This document shows positions 16,803 to 24,574 of a stretch of 64,000 nt of DNA, piece after piece. The stretch's first letter is position 1; each line of letters opens with the position of its first letter. A program made the translations under genes and the position numbers. Under the pieces are notes generated by a model, which searched no databases, was not told the origin of the DNA, and saw only the letters and a list, made by a program, of their open reading frames with translations. Origin of the DNA: Chryseobacterium vaccae. GTDB lineage: Bacteria; Bacteroidota; Bacteroidia; Flavobacteriales; Weeksellaceae. The DNA lies in assembly GCF_009602705.1 (NCBI RefSeq), contig NZ_VSWH01000001.1, positions 4,575,001-4,639,000 on the forward strand, in the 5' to 3' direction.

Positions 16803-18479
16803 ATGAAAAAGGTATTATTAGCGGCTGTTTTTTTAGCAGGATTCAGTTATTCTTATGCACAGGAAGCCAAAGCGGCAAACATAGATCCCAATGAAGATAA
16901 AGATCTGATGACCTGGTATCATAAAGATTTTTCTTCTACAAAAGTATACGGGGTAAATACTGAAAATGCATACAAATATTTAGAATCGAAAGGTCTGAAG
17001 CCTAAAACAGTTATTGTAGGAGTTTTGGACAGCGGAGTTCAGGTAGATCATCCGGGATTGGTAAAAAATATCTGGACAAACCCTAACGAAGTTCCGGGAA
17101 ACGGAAAAGATGATGACGGAAACGGCTATATTGATGATGTTCACGGATGGAATTTCATCGGTGGAAAAAATGGAGACATTGGTATTGACAATATGGAGGT
17201 AACAAGAGTGGTTGCCAAATATAAGCCGGTTTTCGAAGGAAGCGATTCCGCTAAAAATAAAGCCAATCAGGCGAAAATGCCGGAAGAATTTGCTCTGTAC
17301 ATGAAATCCAAAGAGCTTTTCAATAAAAACAGCATTGAGGCCAGACAAAGCTTCCAGACGTATACCATGATCAATGATCTTATTCCTAATATGGTCAGAT
17401 TATTAGGCGGTAAATCGGTAACGGCAGAAACGATCAATGCTATTAAGCCGACTGATCAGAAAGATGCCATTGCACTTCAGGTTTTAGGCCAGGTTTCTCA
17501 AAGCCCTGATTTCAACGGGAAAACTTCAGCAGAATTTGAAAAGCTGATGAAAGAACAGATGAAAGAAGCGCTTGATGAGTATACTCCAAAAGCTCAGCAA
17601 TACGATTTAAGCTATGATCCGAGAAAAGAGATTGTAGGGGATAATTATGATGATTATACGGAGAAAAATTACGGAAACAATCATTATGAAGGACTGGATG
17701 CAGAACACGGAACACACGTTGCTGGTATTATTGCTGGACTTCCGCAAGGAAAAGTCGTTCAGTATGGAATAGCTTCAAAAGTAGCGAAAATCATGACTGT
17801 AAGAACCGTTCCCAATGGTGATGAAAGAGATAAAGATGTTGCCAACGCCATCAGATATGCTGTGGATAACGGTGCTAAAATTTTGAACATGAGTTTCGGA
17901 AAGCCTGTGTCTCCAGGGAAAAACGTAGTCTGGGATGCTTTCAAATATGCTGAAGATAAAGGCGTTCTTTTAGTAAAAGCAGCCGGAAATGAAAACGAAG
18001 ATGTAGCAGAACACTTGGCTTACCCTACCAACTTTAAAAATGTAACAGATGAAAAACCATTTGTTAACAATGTGATGGTAGTAGGAGCAAGTACCAATAA
18101 AAATGATGCTCTGAGAGCAAGCTTCTCCAATTACAACAAAAAAATGGTAAACGTCTTTGCTCCGGGTGAAGAAATATATTCTACTGTTCCTAAGAATGAT
18201 TACAAATACCTTCAGGGAACTTCTATGGCATCCCCGGTAGCAGCAGGGGCAGCAGCTGTATTATTAGCTTATATGCCCGATCTTAAACCTTACCAGATCA
18301 TAGAGGCACTGGTAAAAAGCAGTAACCATAGCGCGGGCCAGTTTTCTGAGTATTCTCAGGCAGCTGGTGTAATTGATGTGAAGAAAGCTGCAGAATATGC
18401 ATATACCAACTTCTATAACGGAAAAAAATCAACCAGCAGCAAGCCTGCGAAATCCGTAAAAAAGGGTGTTAAAAAATAG
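16803..18479 (+). CDS. Secreted S8 family serine peptidase (subtilase)
   Basis: 558 residues, with a signal peptide (KKVLLAAVFLAGFSYSYA). The catalytic triad is Asp76 (VLDSGVQVDHPG), His302 (EHGTHVAGI) and Ser474 (GTSMASPVAAG), with the oxyanion Asn region AAGNENEDVAEH. Between Asp and His lies an unusually long insertion of about 180 residues, predicted from its composition to be helical; it may be a propeptide-like or substrate-specificity insert. There is no T9SS C-terminal domain: the protein ends in a Ser/Lys-rich tail, so periplasmic location is likely. Followed by a strong terminator. Confidence 0.92.
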   Translation: MKKVLLAAVFLAGFSYSYAQEAKAANIDPNEDKDLMTWYHKDFSSTKVYGVNTENAYKYLESKGLKPKTVIVGVLDSGVQVDHPGLVKNIWTNPNEVPGNGKDDDGNGYIDDVHGWNFIGGKNGDIGIDNMEVTRVVAKYKPVFEGSDSAKNKANQAKMPEEFALYMKSKELFNKNSIEARQSFQTYTMINDLIPNMVRLLGGKSVTAETINAIKPTDQKDAIALQVLGQVSQSPDFNGKTSAEFEKLMKEQMKEALDEYTPKAQQYDLSYDPRKEIVGDNYDDYTEKNYGNNHYEGLDAEHGTHVAGIIAGLPQGKVVQYGIASKVAKIMTVRTVPNGDERDKDVANAIRYAVDNGAKILNMSFGKPVSPGKNVVWDAFKYAEDKGVLLVKAAGNENEDVAEHLAYPTNFKNVTDEKPFVNNVMVVGASTNKNDALRASFSNYNKKMVNVFAPGEEIYSTVPKNDYKYLQGTSMASPVAAGAAAVLLAYMPDLKPYQIIEALVKSSNHSAGQFSEYSQAAGVIDVKKAAEYAYTNFYNGKKSTSSKPAKSVKKGVKK

Positions 18480-18509
18480 TATATCTGCCTGTATATAAGG
18501 TTAAAGCAT

Positions 18510-18537
18510 AAAAAGTCCGAAATTTTCGGACTTTTTT
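18510..18537 (+). terminator. Rho-independent terminator after the subtilase
   Basis: Near-perfect stem AAAAAGTCCGAAA paired with TTTCGGACTTTTT, followed by more T. Confidence 0.85.
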
Positions 18538-18603
18538 ATTTTTATTTTTCAATTTTGGCACGGTTTTTTGTAACTTTATAATAACAAAATAATAAACAAC
18601 AAA

Positions 18604-19095
18604 ATGAAAAAGTTACTACTTGCAGGGATGTTGGGAACATCACTTTTTGCAGTGTCTTGTTCCTCAGTGAAAAAAGCAGAAACATCACAAAACCAAAGAT
18701 CTGAATACCTTAAGTTAAAAGGTGACTGGCAGATTGTAAGCGTAGATTATGAAAAGGGATACAAGATCAAGCCTTTTGATGAAGGAGCAGATGCTCAGTG
18801 TTTTGTAGGCAGTCATTGGAGACTGATCCCGAATAATTACAGCGGTGCTTATACTTTAAACGGAGGAGGTGCATGCCCGGCAGTGACACAACCTATCAAA
18901 TTTGAAGTTAAAAACGGTGATACTTTCATGTTCAAAAAAATCGCTGCAGGAACAAAAGCTAAGCAAAATACTGCAGGATATTCTTTAACAATTACCAATC
19001 AGGCTGCAGATCAGTTCTCTTTAGTACAGGATGTTCCTTTTGACGGAAATACCGTAAAAGTTGTTTACAACTTCCAGAGAACAGGAATAAAATAA
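18604..19095 (+). CDS. Lipocalin family lipoprotein
   Basis: 163 residues with a lipoprotein signal (LFAVSC, Cys as lipidated residue). The N-terminal LKGDWQIVSVDYEKGYKIKP resembles the G-x-W start of lipocalins, and the remainder is predicted as alternating beta strands ending in VKVVYNFQRT. Two cysteines after the lipobox (QCFVGSHW and GGACPAVT) could form a disulfide. Ligand unknown. The next gene, 26 bases downstream, also encodes a lipoprotein and is probably in the same transcript. Confidence 0.75.
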   Translation: MKKLLLAGMLGTSLFAVSCSSVKKAETSQNQRSEYLKLKGDWQIVSVDYEKGYKIKPFDEGADAQCFVGSHWRLIPNNYSGAYTLNGGGACPAVTQPIKFEVKNGDTFMFKKIAAGTKAKQNTAGYSLTITNQAADQFSLVQDVPFDGNTVKVVYNFQRTGIK

Positions 19096-19120
19096 TTTAT
19101 AAACATAAAAGATTAAAAAA

Positions 19121-19810
19121 ATGAAATTTACTAAAACATATATAGGAGCACTTTTCTTATCATCAGCATTGTTATTAACAAGCTGTGAAGCCGTTCAGAA
19201 TTCTAATCACCAACAAAGAGGTACTGCGGTAGGAGCTGCATCAGGAGCTGTAATTGGAGGTATCCTTGGAAATAATGTAGGGAAAGGTAAAAATGGTGCT
19301 TTAGGAGCCGTATTAGGAGGTATTATCGGTGGTGTTGCAGGTAACGTAATCGGTAACAAAATGGATAAGCAGGCTAAAGATATTAAGGAAACTTTACCGG
19401 GAGCTGAAGTAGAAAGAGTAGGAGATGGTATTAAAGTAACCATGAACGAAAGTATTGTAAACTTTGCTTTCGATTCTTCAAATCTTACTTCTGTTGCTCA
19501 AACCAACCTTGATAAATTAGCAAAAGTTCTTGTTGATAACCCGGATACCAATATTAATATCTACGGACATACAGACAGTAAAGGATCTGATTCTTACAAC
19601 CTTGCCCTTTCTCAGAGAAGAGCAGATGCTGTAAAAGCATACTTATCAGGGAAAGGAATTGCATCAAGCAGAATGTTTACTAAAGGAGAAGGAGAGGCAA
19701 TGCCGGTGGCAAGCAATGATACAGATGAAGGAAGAGCTAAAAACAGAAGAGTTGAGTTTGCTATTACAGCCAATGAAAAAATGATTAATGATGCCAAACA
19801 AGGGCAATAA
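19121..19810 (+). CDS. OmpA family lipoprotein with glycine zipper
   Basis: 229 residues. Lipoprotein signal ending LLTSC, then a glycine-zipper segment (residues 35-84, GAASGAVIGGILGNNVGKG and a second Gly-rich repeat) that could insert in or associate with membrane. A C-terminal OmpA domain (about 110-220) shows NFAFDSSNLTSVAQTNL, IYGHTDSKGSDSYNLALSQRRADAV and KNRRVEF, which bind peptidoglycan. Likely an outer-membrane-anchored envelope tether, YiaD-like in architecture. Terminator follows. Confidence 0.92.
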   Translation: MKFTKTYIGALFLSSALLLTSCEAVQNSNHQQRGTAVGAASGAVIGGILGNNVGKGKNGALGAVLGGIIGGVAGNVIGNKMDKQAKDIKETLPGAEVERVGDGIKVTMNESIVNFAFDSSNLTSVAQTNLDKLAKVLVDNPDTNINIYGHTDSKGSDSYNLALSQRRADAVKAYLSGKGIASSRMFTKGEGEAMPVASNDTDEGRAKNRRVEFAITANEKMINDAKQGQ

Positions 19811-19839
19811 TTAATTTAATATATAAATATTTTCGTAAG

Positions 19840-19862
19840 AAACCGCTTCGGCGGTTTTTTTT
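19840..19862 (+). terminator. Terminator after the OmpA-family gene
   Basis: AAACCGC, UUCG-type tetraloop (TTCG), GCGGTTT, then a T run. Confidence 0.9.
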
Positions 19863-19892
19863 GTATTTTTATGCTATGAATTTTGAATTTAT

Positions 19893-19900
19893 TATTTTTG
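19893..19900 (+). promoter_or_regulatory. -7 box before the UbiA-like gene
   Basis: TATTTTTG (TAnnTTTG) 17 bases before the ATG. A TTTT at 19866-19869 could serve as a weak -33 element. It would drive the 19918-24078 operon. Confidence 0.45.
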
Positions 19901-19917
19901 CATCTGAAATAGCATAA

Positions 19918-20805
19918 ATGAAGAAATACCTTAAACTGCTCCGGGTGGAGCAATGGGTGAAAAACCTGTTTGTTTTTGTCCCTCTGTTCTTTTCAGGAAA
20001 CATTACCAATGTAGATCTGCTTAGCAAAAGTATCTTTGCATTCATCATTTTTTCGTTAGCAGCGAGTGTGGTATATATTCTGAACGATTATAATGATATT
20101 GAAGCAGATCGTAAACATCCTGAAAAAAGAAGAAGACCTCTTGCAAGCGGTGTTATTTCAAAATCAAAAGCATTGGGAATTCTTGCGGTACTTATTATCA
20201 TCGATATTGCTTTGGTAGTTGCAGCCCAGCTTTACTTTCATGAATCTTTGTGGAAATTCAGTGCTATTATTGCATCTTATTTTGTGATGAATCTGGCCTA
20301 TACTTTTAAACTGAAGCATGTTCCGATCATTGACATTTTTATTATAGCGCTGGGTTTTGTATTCAGGGTATTAGCAGGCGGTTATATTACAGGAATCAAT
20401 ATTTCGCAGTGGGCTATTCTGCTGACTTTTGTACTGGCACTGGTGCTGGCCATCGGAAAAAGAAGAGGAGAACTTATCAATGCACAGGTTTCGGGGAAAA
20501 CAAGACGGGCGCTGGATGGGTATAACGTACAGTTTGCTGATATTGCGCTTTCCATTTCTGTAACATTGGCTATCGTATGCTATCTGATGTTTACATTATC
20601 ACCTGAGGTCCAGGGAAGATTCCATCAAAGGGTTTTCTATACCGTGATATTTGTTGTTTTTGCATTTCTGAGGTATCTGCAGCAGACTTTAGTATATAAC
20701 AGAACGGAATCTCCTACAAAAATTGTTTACCGGGACCGCTATATACAAGTTACCTTAGTGCTTTGGGTAGCCGCATTTCTAATTCAAATCTACTTTAAAA
20801 AATGA
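19918..20805 (+). CDS. Decaprenyl-phosphate phosphoribosyltransferase-like UbiA prenyltransferase
   Basis: A 295-residue integral membrane enzyme with about eight hydrophobic helices. The first Asp-rich motif (NDYNDIEADRKHPEKRRRP, residues 56-74) matches the signature of the Rv3806c/UbiA branch, which transfers phosphoribose from PRPP to polyprenyl phosphate. An early motif (RVEQWVKNLFVFVPLFF) is also typical of that branch. The assignment is strengthened by immediate DprE1-like and DprE2-like neighbours; the stop overlaps the next start by four bases (ATGA). The lipid carrier in this organism is not known, so polyprenyl phosphate is safer than decaprenyl. Confidence 0.88.
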   Translation: MKKYLKLLRVEQWVKNLFVFVPLFFSGNITNVDLLSKSIFAFIIFSLAASVVYILNDYNDIEADRKHPEKRRRPLASGVISKSKALGILAVLIIIDIALVVAAQLYFHESLWKFSAIIASYFVMNLAYTFKLKHVPIIDIFIIALGFVFRVLAGGYITGINISQWAILLTFVLALVLAIGKRRGELINAQVSGKTRRALDGYNVQFADIALSISVTLAIVCYLMFTLSPEVQGRFHQRVFYTVIFVVFAFLRYLQQTLVYNRTESPTKIVYRDRYIQVTLVLWVAAFLIQIYFKK

Positions 20806-22121
20806 AGCCGAATTTCACACAGAAAGTTACAAACTGGGGCAATTTCCCGGTGGTAGAAAAAGAAATGAGATCTGAAGACAGTTTCAGAAAAATCAAGGAC
20901 TTTGTATTGAATCATAATGAAGTGATTGCAAGAGGGAATGGAAGGTGCTACGGAGATGCTTCATTGGGAGAAAACATATTTTCAACCAAAAAACTCAATA
21001 AATTTATTAGTTTTGACCGTCTCAATGGAGTCATAGAATGTGAGTCCGGCGTGCTGCTTTCGGATGTGCTTGAGATTGCTGTTCCACAGGGATATTTTTT
21101 ATATGTAACTCCGGGAACTAAATTTGTGTCGGTAGGCGGGGCAATTGCCTCTGATGTTCACGGTAAAAACCACCATGCTGAAGGCTGCTTCTCCGAATAT
21201 GTTGTTGAATTTAAACTCATGACGGAAAGCGGAGGGATCATTACCTGTTCCAGAGAAGAAAATCCGGATAAATTCTGGGCTACAATCGGAGGGATGGGGC
21301 TTACCGGGATTATTCTTACCGCAAAATTCAAACTTAAAAATATAGAATCAGCCTATATACGACAGGAAAGTATTAAAGCAGAAAATCTGGATGAGATCTT
21401 CCGGCTTTTTGATGAAAGTGAAAACTGGACGTATACAGTAGCCTGGATAGACTGCCTTCAGAAAGGAAAAAATTTAGGAAGAAGTATTCTGATGAGAGGG
21501 GAACATGCCTTTCAGCATGAGCTTCCTCAAAATCTGGCAAAACAACCGTTAAGGCTGAAAGGAAAATTGCAGCCTACCGTTCCGTTTTATTTCCCCGGAT
21601 TTGTTCTGAATGCCCTTACCGTAAAGATTTTTAATCTTTTGTATTATAAGAAACAGACGAAAAAAGAAGTCAAAAACTTTATCGATTACGAAACGTTCTT
21701 CTATCCGTTGGATGCCATCAATGACTGGAACAAGATCTATGGAAAATCCGGCTTTATCCAATATCAGATGGTCATTCCAAAAGAAGCCGGTAAAGAAGGA
21801 ATGAAAAAGATCCTTGAAACCATAGCTGCAAGCGGAAACGGCTCTTTTCTGGCGGTTTTAAAACTGTTCGGAAAGAATAATCCTGAGGCTTATAATTCGT
21901 TTCCTTTTGAGGGCTATACGCTGGCTCTTGATTTTAAGGTGAATTCAAAACTGAAAAAACTGGTAGAAAAACTGGATGACATCGTTCAGGAGTTCGGAGG
22001 AAGGATTTATCTGACCAAAGACAGCATGAGCCGTTCGTCATTGACGAATTACCTTAAAAATATTCAAAGTCCTAAATTTGTGTCTTTGCAGCACAAAAGA
22101 ATCATAAACAACAATTCATAA
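20802..22121 (+). CDS. DprE1-like FAD-binding oxidase (decaprenylphosphoryl-ribose 2'-oxidase type)
   Basis: 439 residues. In actinobacteria DprE1 oxidises the 2'-hydroxyl of polyprenylphosphoryl-ribose. Matching motifs: ARGNGRCYGDASLGENIF and VTPGTKFVSVGGAIASDVHGKNHH (FAD-binding fold), GGMGLTGIILTAKF, and YTVAWIDCLQKGKNLGRSIL (substrate domain). Lys406 in IYLTKDSMSR fits the essential lysine of the mycobacterial enzyme (Lys418), and the same offset of 12 puts Ala375 where the mycobacterial enzyme has Cys387. It starts inside the UbiA stop codon and is followed without a gap by the reductase, so translation is coupled. VAO-family sugar oxidases are the main alternative. Confidence 0.88.
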   Translation: MKPNFTQKVTNWGNFPVVEKEMRSEDSFRKIKDFVLNHNEVIARGNGRCYGDASLGENIFSTKKLNKFISFDRLNGVIECESGVLLSDVLEIAVPQGYFLYVTPGTKFVSVGGAIASDVHGKNHHAEGCFSEYVVEFKLMTESGGIITCSREENPDKFWATIGGMGLTGIILTAKFKLKNIESAYIRQESIKAENLDEIFRLFDESENWTYTVAWIDCLQKGKNLGRSILMRGEHAFQHELPQNLAKQPLRLKGKLQPTVPFYFPGFVLNALTVKIFNLLYYKKQTKKEVKNFIDYETFFYPLDAINDWNKIYGKSGFIQYQMVIPKEAGKEGMKKILETIAASGNGSFLAVLKLFGKNNPEAYNSFPFEGYTLALDFKVNSKLKKLVEKLDDIVQEFGGRIYLTKDSMSRSSLTNYLKNIQSPKFVSLQHKRIINNNS

Positions 22122-22847
22122 ATGATAGTTCTGGGAAGTACGTCTGAAGTAGCACAGGCGTTTGTGGAAAAGGCTCTCCAGGAAGGAGAAAAATTTGAAA
22201 AGATCTATCTTTTCACTTCAAGTAAAGAAACTACGGAACGATTTGCGAGACATATCGACGTAAAATTTCTTCAGCAGTCTGAAGTTGTAGAACTTGACCT
22301 GATGAAAGAGATTGATTATAATAAATTTGATTATATCAATTCAAATGTATTATTTTGTGCCGTAGGATATTTGGGTGAAGGAACGGAAGAAGGTCTTTAT
22401 GATAACAGGAATACAGAACGGATTATTGATATCAATTATGCCAGGCTGGTTCCGGTGATGAACTATTTTGCCCATAAATTTGAGAGCAGGAGATCGGGAA
22501 CCATTATCGGGCTTTCATCTGTAGCCGGAGAGCGTGGAAGACAAAGCAACTTTATTTACGGAAGTGCAAAAGCCGCTTTTACAGCTTATTTAAGCGGACT
22601 TAGAAACTATCTTTTTGATAAAAAAGTACATGTTTTGACCATAAAACCCGGGTTTATGGCGACCAAAATGACGGAAGGGCTGCCACTGAATCCTAAACTG
22701 ACTGCAACTCCTAAACAGGCCGCTGCATGCATTTATAAAGCATTCAAAAAACAGAAGAATGTAGCGTATGTTTTGCCGATTTGGAGTATTATTATGATGA
22801 TTATCAGGAATATTCCTGAGTTTATATTCAAAAAATTAAAGCTTTAG
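22122..22847 (+). CDS. DprE2-like short-chain dehydrogenase
   Basis: A 241-residue SDR expected to reduce the 2'-keto intermediate to the arabinose form. The nucleotide site is VLGSTSEVAQAFVEKAL, and the active site has GLSSVAGERGRQSNFIYGSAKAAF (Ser, Tyr and Lys of the SDR triad). The C-terminal IIMMIIRNIPEFIFKKLKL strongly resembles the hydrophobic tail of mycobacterial DprE2, a feature not shared by generic SDRs. The ATG follows the DprE1-like stop directly (TAA ATG). Confidence 0.88.
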   Translation: MIVLGSTSEVAQAFVEKALQEGEKFEKIYLFTSSKETTERFARHIDVKFLQQSEVVELDLMKEIDYNKFDYINSNVLFCAVGYLGEGTEEGLYDNRNTERIIDINYARLVPVMNYFAHKFESRRSGTIIGLSSVAGERGRQSNFIYGSAKAAFTAYLSGLRNYLFDKKVHVLTIKPGFMATKMTEGLPLNPKLTATPKQAAACIYKAFKKQKNVAYVLPIWSIIMMIIRNIPEFIFKKLKL

Positions 22848-22854
22848 TGTTATT

Positions 22855-23460
22855 TTGAAAGATAAAATCATTTATAAATCCAGTTCTTTTTCAATTAATC
22901 TTGTCGTTTTTTTTATAGGATTTATTTTCTTCAGTTTAATGATAGGTCTTACTTATCGGTCTTTAGAACAAAATCAGGATGGAGATTCGAAAATTGCGGT
23001 TTATATTATTGATTCTATATTTTTACTATTTGCATCAGGCTCATTGTTTTATTTTCTGAAGACTCAGATCATTAAGGTAACCCCAAATTACTTGATTGTT
23101 TCCTACCAGTTTTTGCCTTTTTCAAGAAAGATTTCACATGAGGATATCAGGGGATTTAAACAGATCCCAAGACCTGTAAAGTATTCGAAAGGATTTGAGA
23201 AGCAGACAACGGTTTATACTATTTTTGAAACATTCATTATTCTGAAAAATGATAAAAAAATCAGAACCTATGCTTTAAACGATTTTGAATTCAGGGAAGT
23301 GAGAAAATTAATAGAAAAAATAAAACGGAAAGAAGGGACGTTTGAAGTTAAAACATTAACCACTTCCGAATTTGTTTTTCAAAATTTATCTGTGATTTTA
23401 TTCTTAATAATTTGCTTATTTTTGATTGCTGGATTATCAAATGCTTTAATTAATAAATAA
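22855..23460 (+). CDS. Small membrane protein in the polyprenyl-sugar operon, unknown function
   Basis: 201 residues. Two N-terminal membrane segments (about 13-33 and 47-66), a soluble beta-rich middle (VTPNYLIVSYQFLPFSRKISHEDI ... resembling a bacterial PH-like fold) and a C-terminal membrane segment (LSVILFLIICLFLIAGL). The only usable start is TTG at 22855, seven bases after the reductase stop. It is not a recognised member of the arabinose pathway; position suggests a helper or scaffold role, which is inference. Confidence 0.6.
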   Translation: MKDKIIYKSSSFSINLVVFFIGFIFFSLMIGLTYRSLEQNQDGDSKIAVYIIDSIFLLFASGSLFYFLKTQIIKVTPNYLIVSYQFLPFSRKISHEDIRGFKQIPRPVKYSKGFEKQTTVYTIFETFIILKNDKKIRTYALNDFEFREVRKLIEKIKRKEGTFEVKTLTTSEFVFQNLSVILFLIICLFLIAGLSNALINK

Positions 23461-23490
23461 TTTGTAAAGTTTACCCTAAGTCATAGATTT

Positions 23491-24078
23491 ATGAAAAAAT
23501 TGTATTGTTTTGATTTTGACGGAACCTTAACGTATAAAGATACCATGTTTATGTATCTTAAATTCTACGATTCTACCAAATTCCGCATACAGTTTTTAAG
23601 ACATGTCCCGCTTTTTATTCTGTTGAAACTGAAACTGGCAGAAACTGAAAAAGTAAAGAAAAGTTTTATTGGCTCTATTCTTAAAGGACAGACCAAAGAA
23701 AAGATTGAAATGAAGTCTAAACAGTTTTTTGAACAGCATTATCCTAAAATTGTAAGGGAAAATGCCTTGGACTTTATTCAAAATATCGATAGGAATAATA
23801 CACAAAGTTTATTGGTAACTGCTTCGCTGGACATCTGGGTGAAACCGTTCGCTGAAGAACTCAAAATGCAGCTCGTTTCTACACGTGCAGAGTTTAAAAA
23901 TGGGGTTTTTACAGGAAATTTTATCGGCAAAAACTGCAACGGAAATGAAAAACTGGTGAGAATAAAAGCCGAAATAAACGATTCTAAATACGATAAAATA
24001 ATCGCTTTTGGAGACACTTCCGGTGACCGTCAGATGCTTAAATGGGCAAATGAGGGTCATTACCAATTTTTTCATTAA
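23491..24078 (+). CDS. HAD-IB family phosphatase
   Basis: 195 residues of the HAD superfamily: motif I FDFDGTLTYKD, motif II VTASLDIW, a conserved Lys around NGNEKLVRIK, and motif IV FGDTSGDRQML. The cap lies between motifs I and II, as in phosphoserine phosphatase-like IB enzymes. In the decaprenylphosphoryl-arabinose route, the phosphoribosyl intermediate must lose its 5-phosphate before DprE1 acts. This enzyme is the obvious candidate by position, though the actinobacterial genome context instead points to a PAP2-type protein (Rv3807c). Confidence 0.85.
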   Translation: MKKLYCFDFDGTLTYKDTMFMYLKFYDSTKFRIQFLRHVPLFILLKLKLAETEKVKKSFIGSILKGQTKEKIEMKSKQFFEQHYPKIVRENALDFIQNIDRNNTQSLLVTASLDIWVKPFAEELKMQLVSTRAEFKNGVFTGNFIGKNCNGNEKLVRIKAEINDSKYDKIIAFGDTSGDRQMLKWANEGHYQFFH

Positions 24079-24101
24079 TTTTGGAAGGTAAAAATGTAAA
24101 A

Positions 24102-24572
24102 ATGAAAAGACTGCTTGTTGTATGTACCGCAATCCTTATGAGCTGTGCAGGAACACCGTCTCAAAAGCCTTCAGATATGCAGAAAAACGCAGAATTGCTT
24201 GTTTCCGAGTCTCAGGGTGGTGCAGACCGGCCGGGATTTACGGTGATTAAAAACGAACAAGAGTACCAGAAAGCCACTAAGGCAAGCTCTGGTCTTATTG
24301 TTGCGGAATTGGGGAAAGAACCATCCGCAAACTATCCTGCATTTCCGAAAAATAAGAAAGTGATCTTGTACAATCTGGGAAGTTTCAGATCTGGAAGCCA
24401 TACGGTAACAACAATTAAAAGTGTTTCTGTAAAAGATAATATCCTGTATGTAGAGGTTCCTTATCAGGAATCCGGAGGAATGGAAATTCAGATGCTTTCC
24501 AATCCTTGGTTTATCTTTGCTGTGCCTTCAGACTATCAGTTTACTTCCGTAGAATTAAAATACTCAAAATAA
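24102..24572 (+). CDS. PrcB-like C-terminal domain lipoprotein
   Basis: 156 residues with a lipoprotein signal (RLLVVCTAILMSC). Downstream, KKVILYNLGSFRSGSHTVTTIKSVSVKDNILYVEVPYQ and the closing strand PWFIFAVPSDYQF fit the PrcB C-terminal domain fold. PrcB assists the PrtP protease of Treponema; most homologues are uncharacterised envelope lipoproteins. ATG at 24102 is chosen because it begins the signal peptide. The next gene starts two bases after its stop. Confidence 0.65.
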   Translation: MKRLLVVCTAILMSCAGTPSQKPSDMQKNAELLVSESQGGADRPGFTVIKNEQEYQKATKASSGLIVAELGKEPSANYPAFPKNKKVILYNLGSFRSGSHTVTTIKSVSVKDNILYVEVPYQESGGMEIQMLSNPWFIFAVPSDYQFTSVELKYSK

Positions 24573-24574
24573 AA

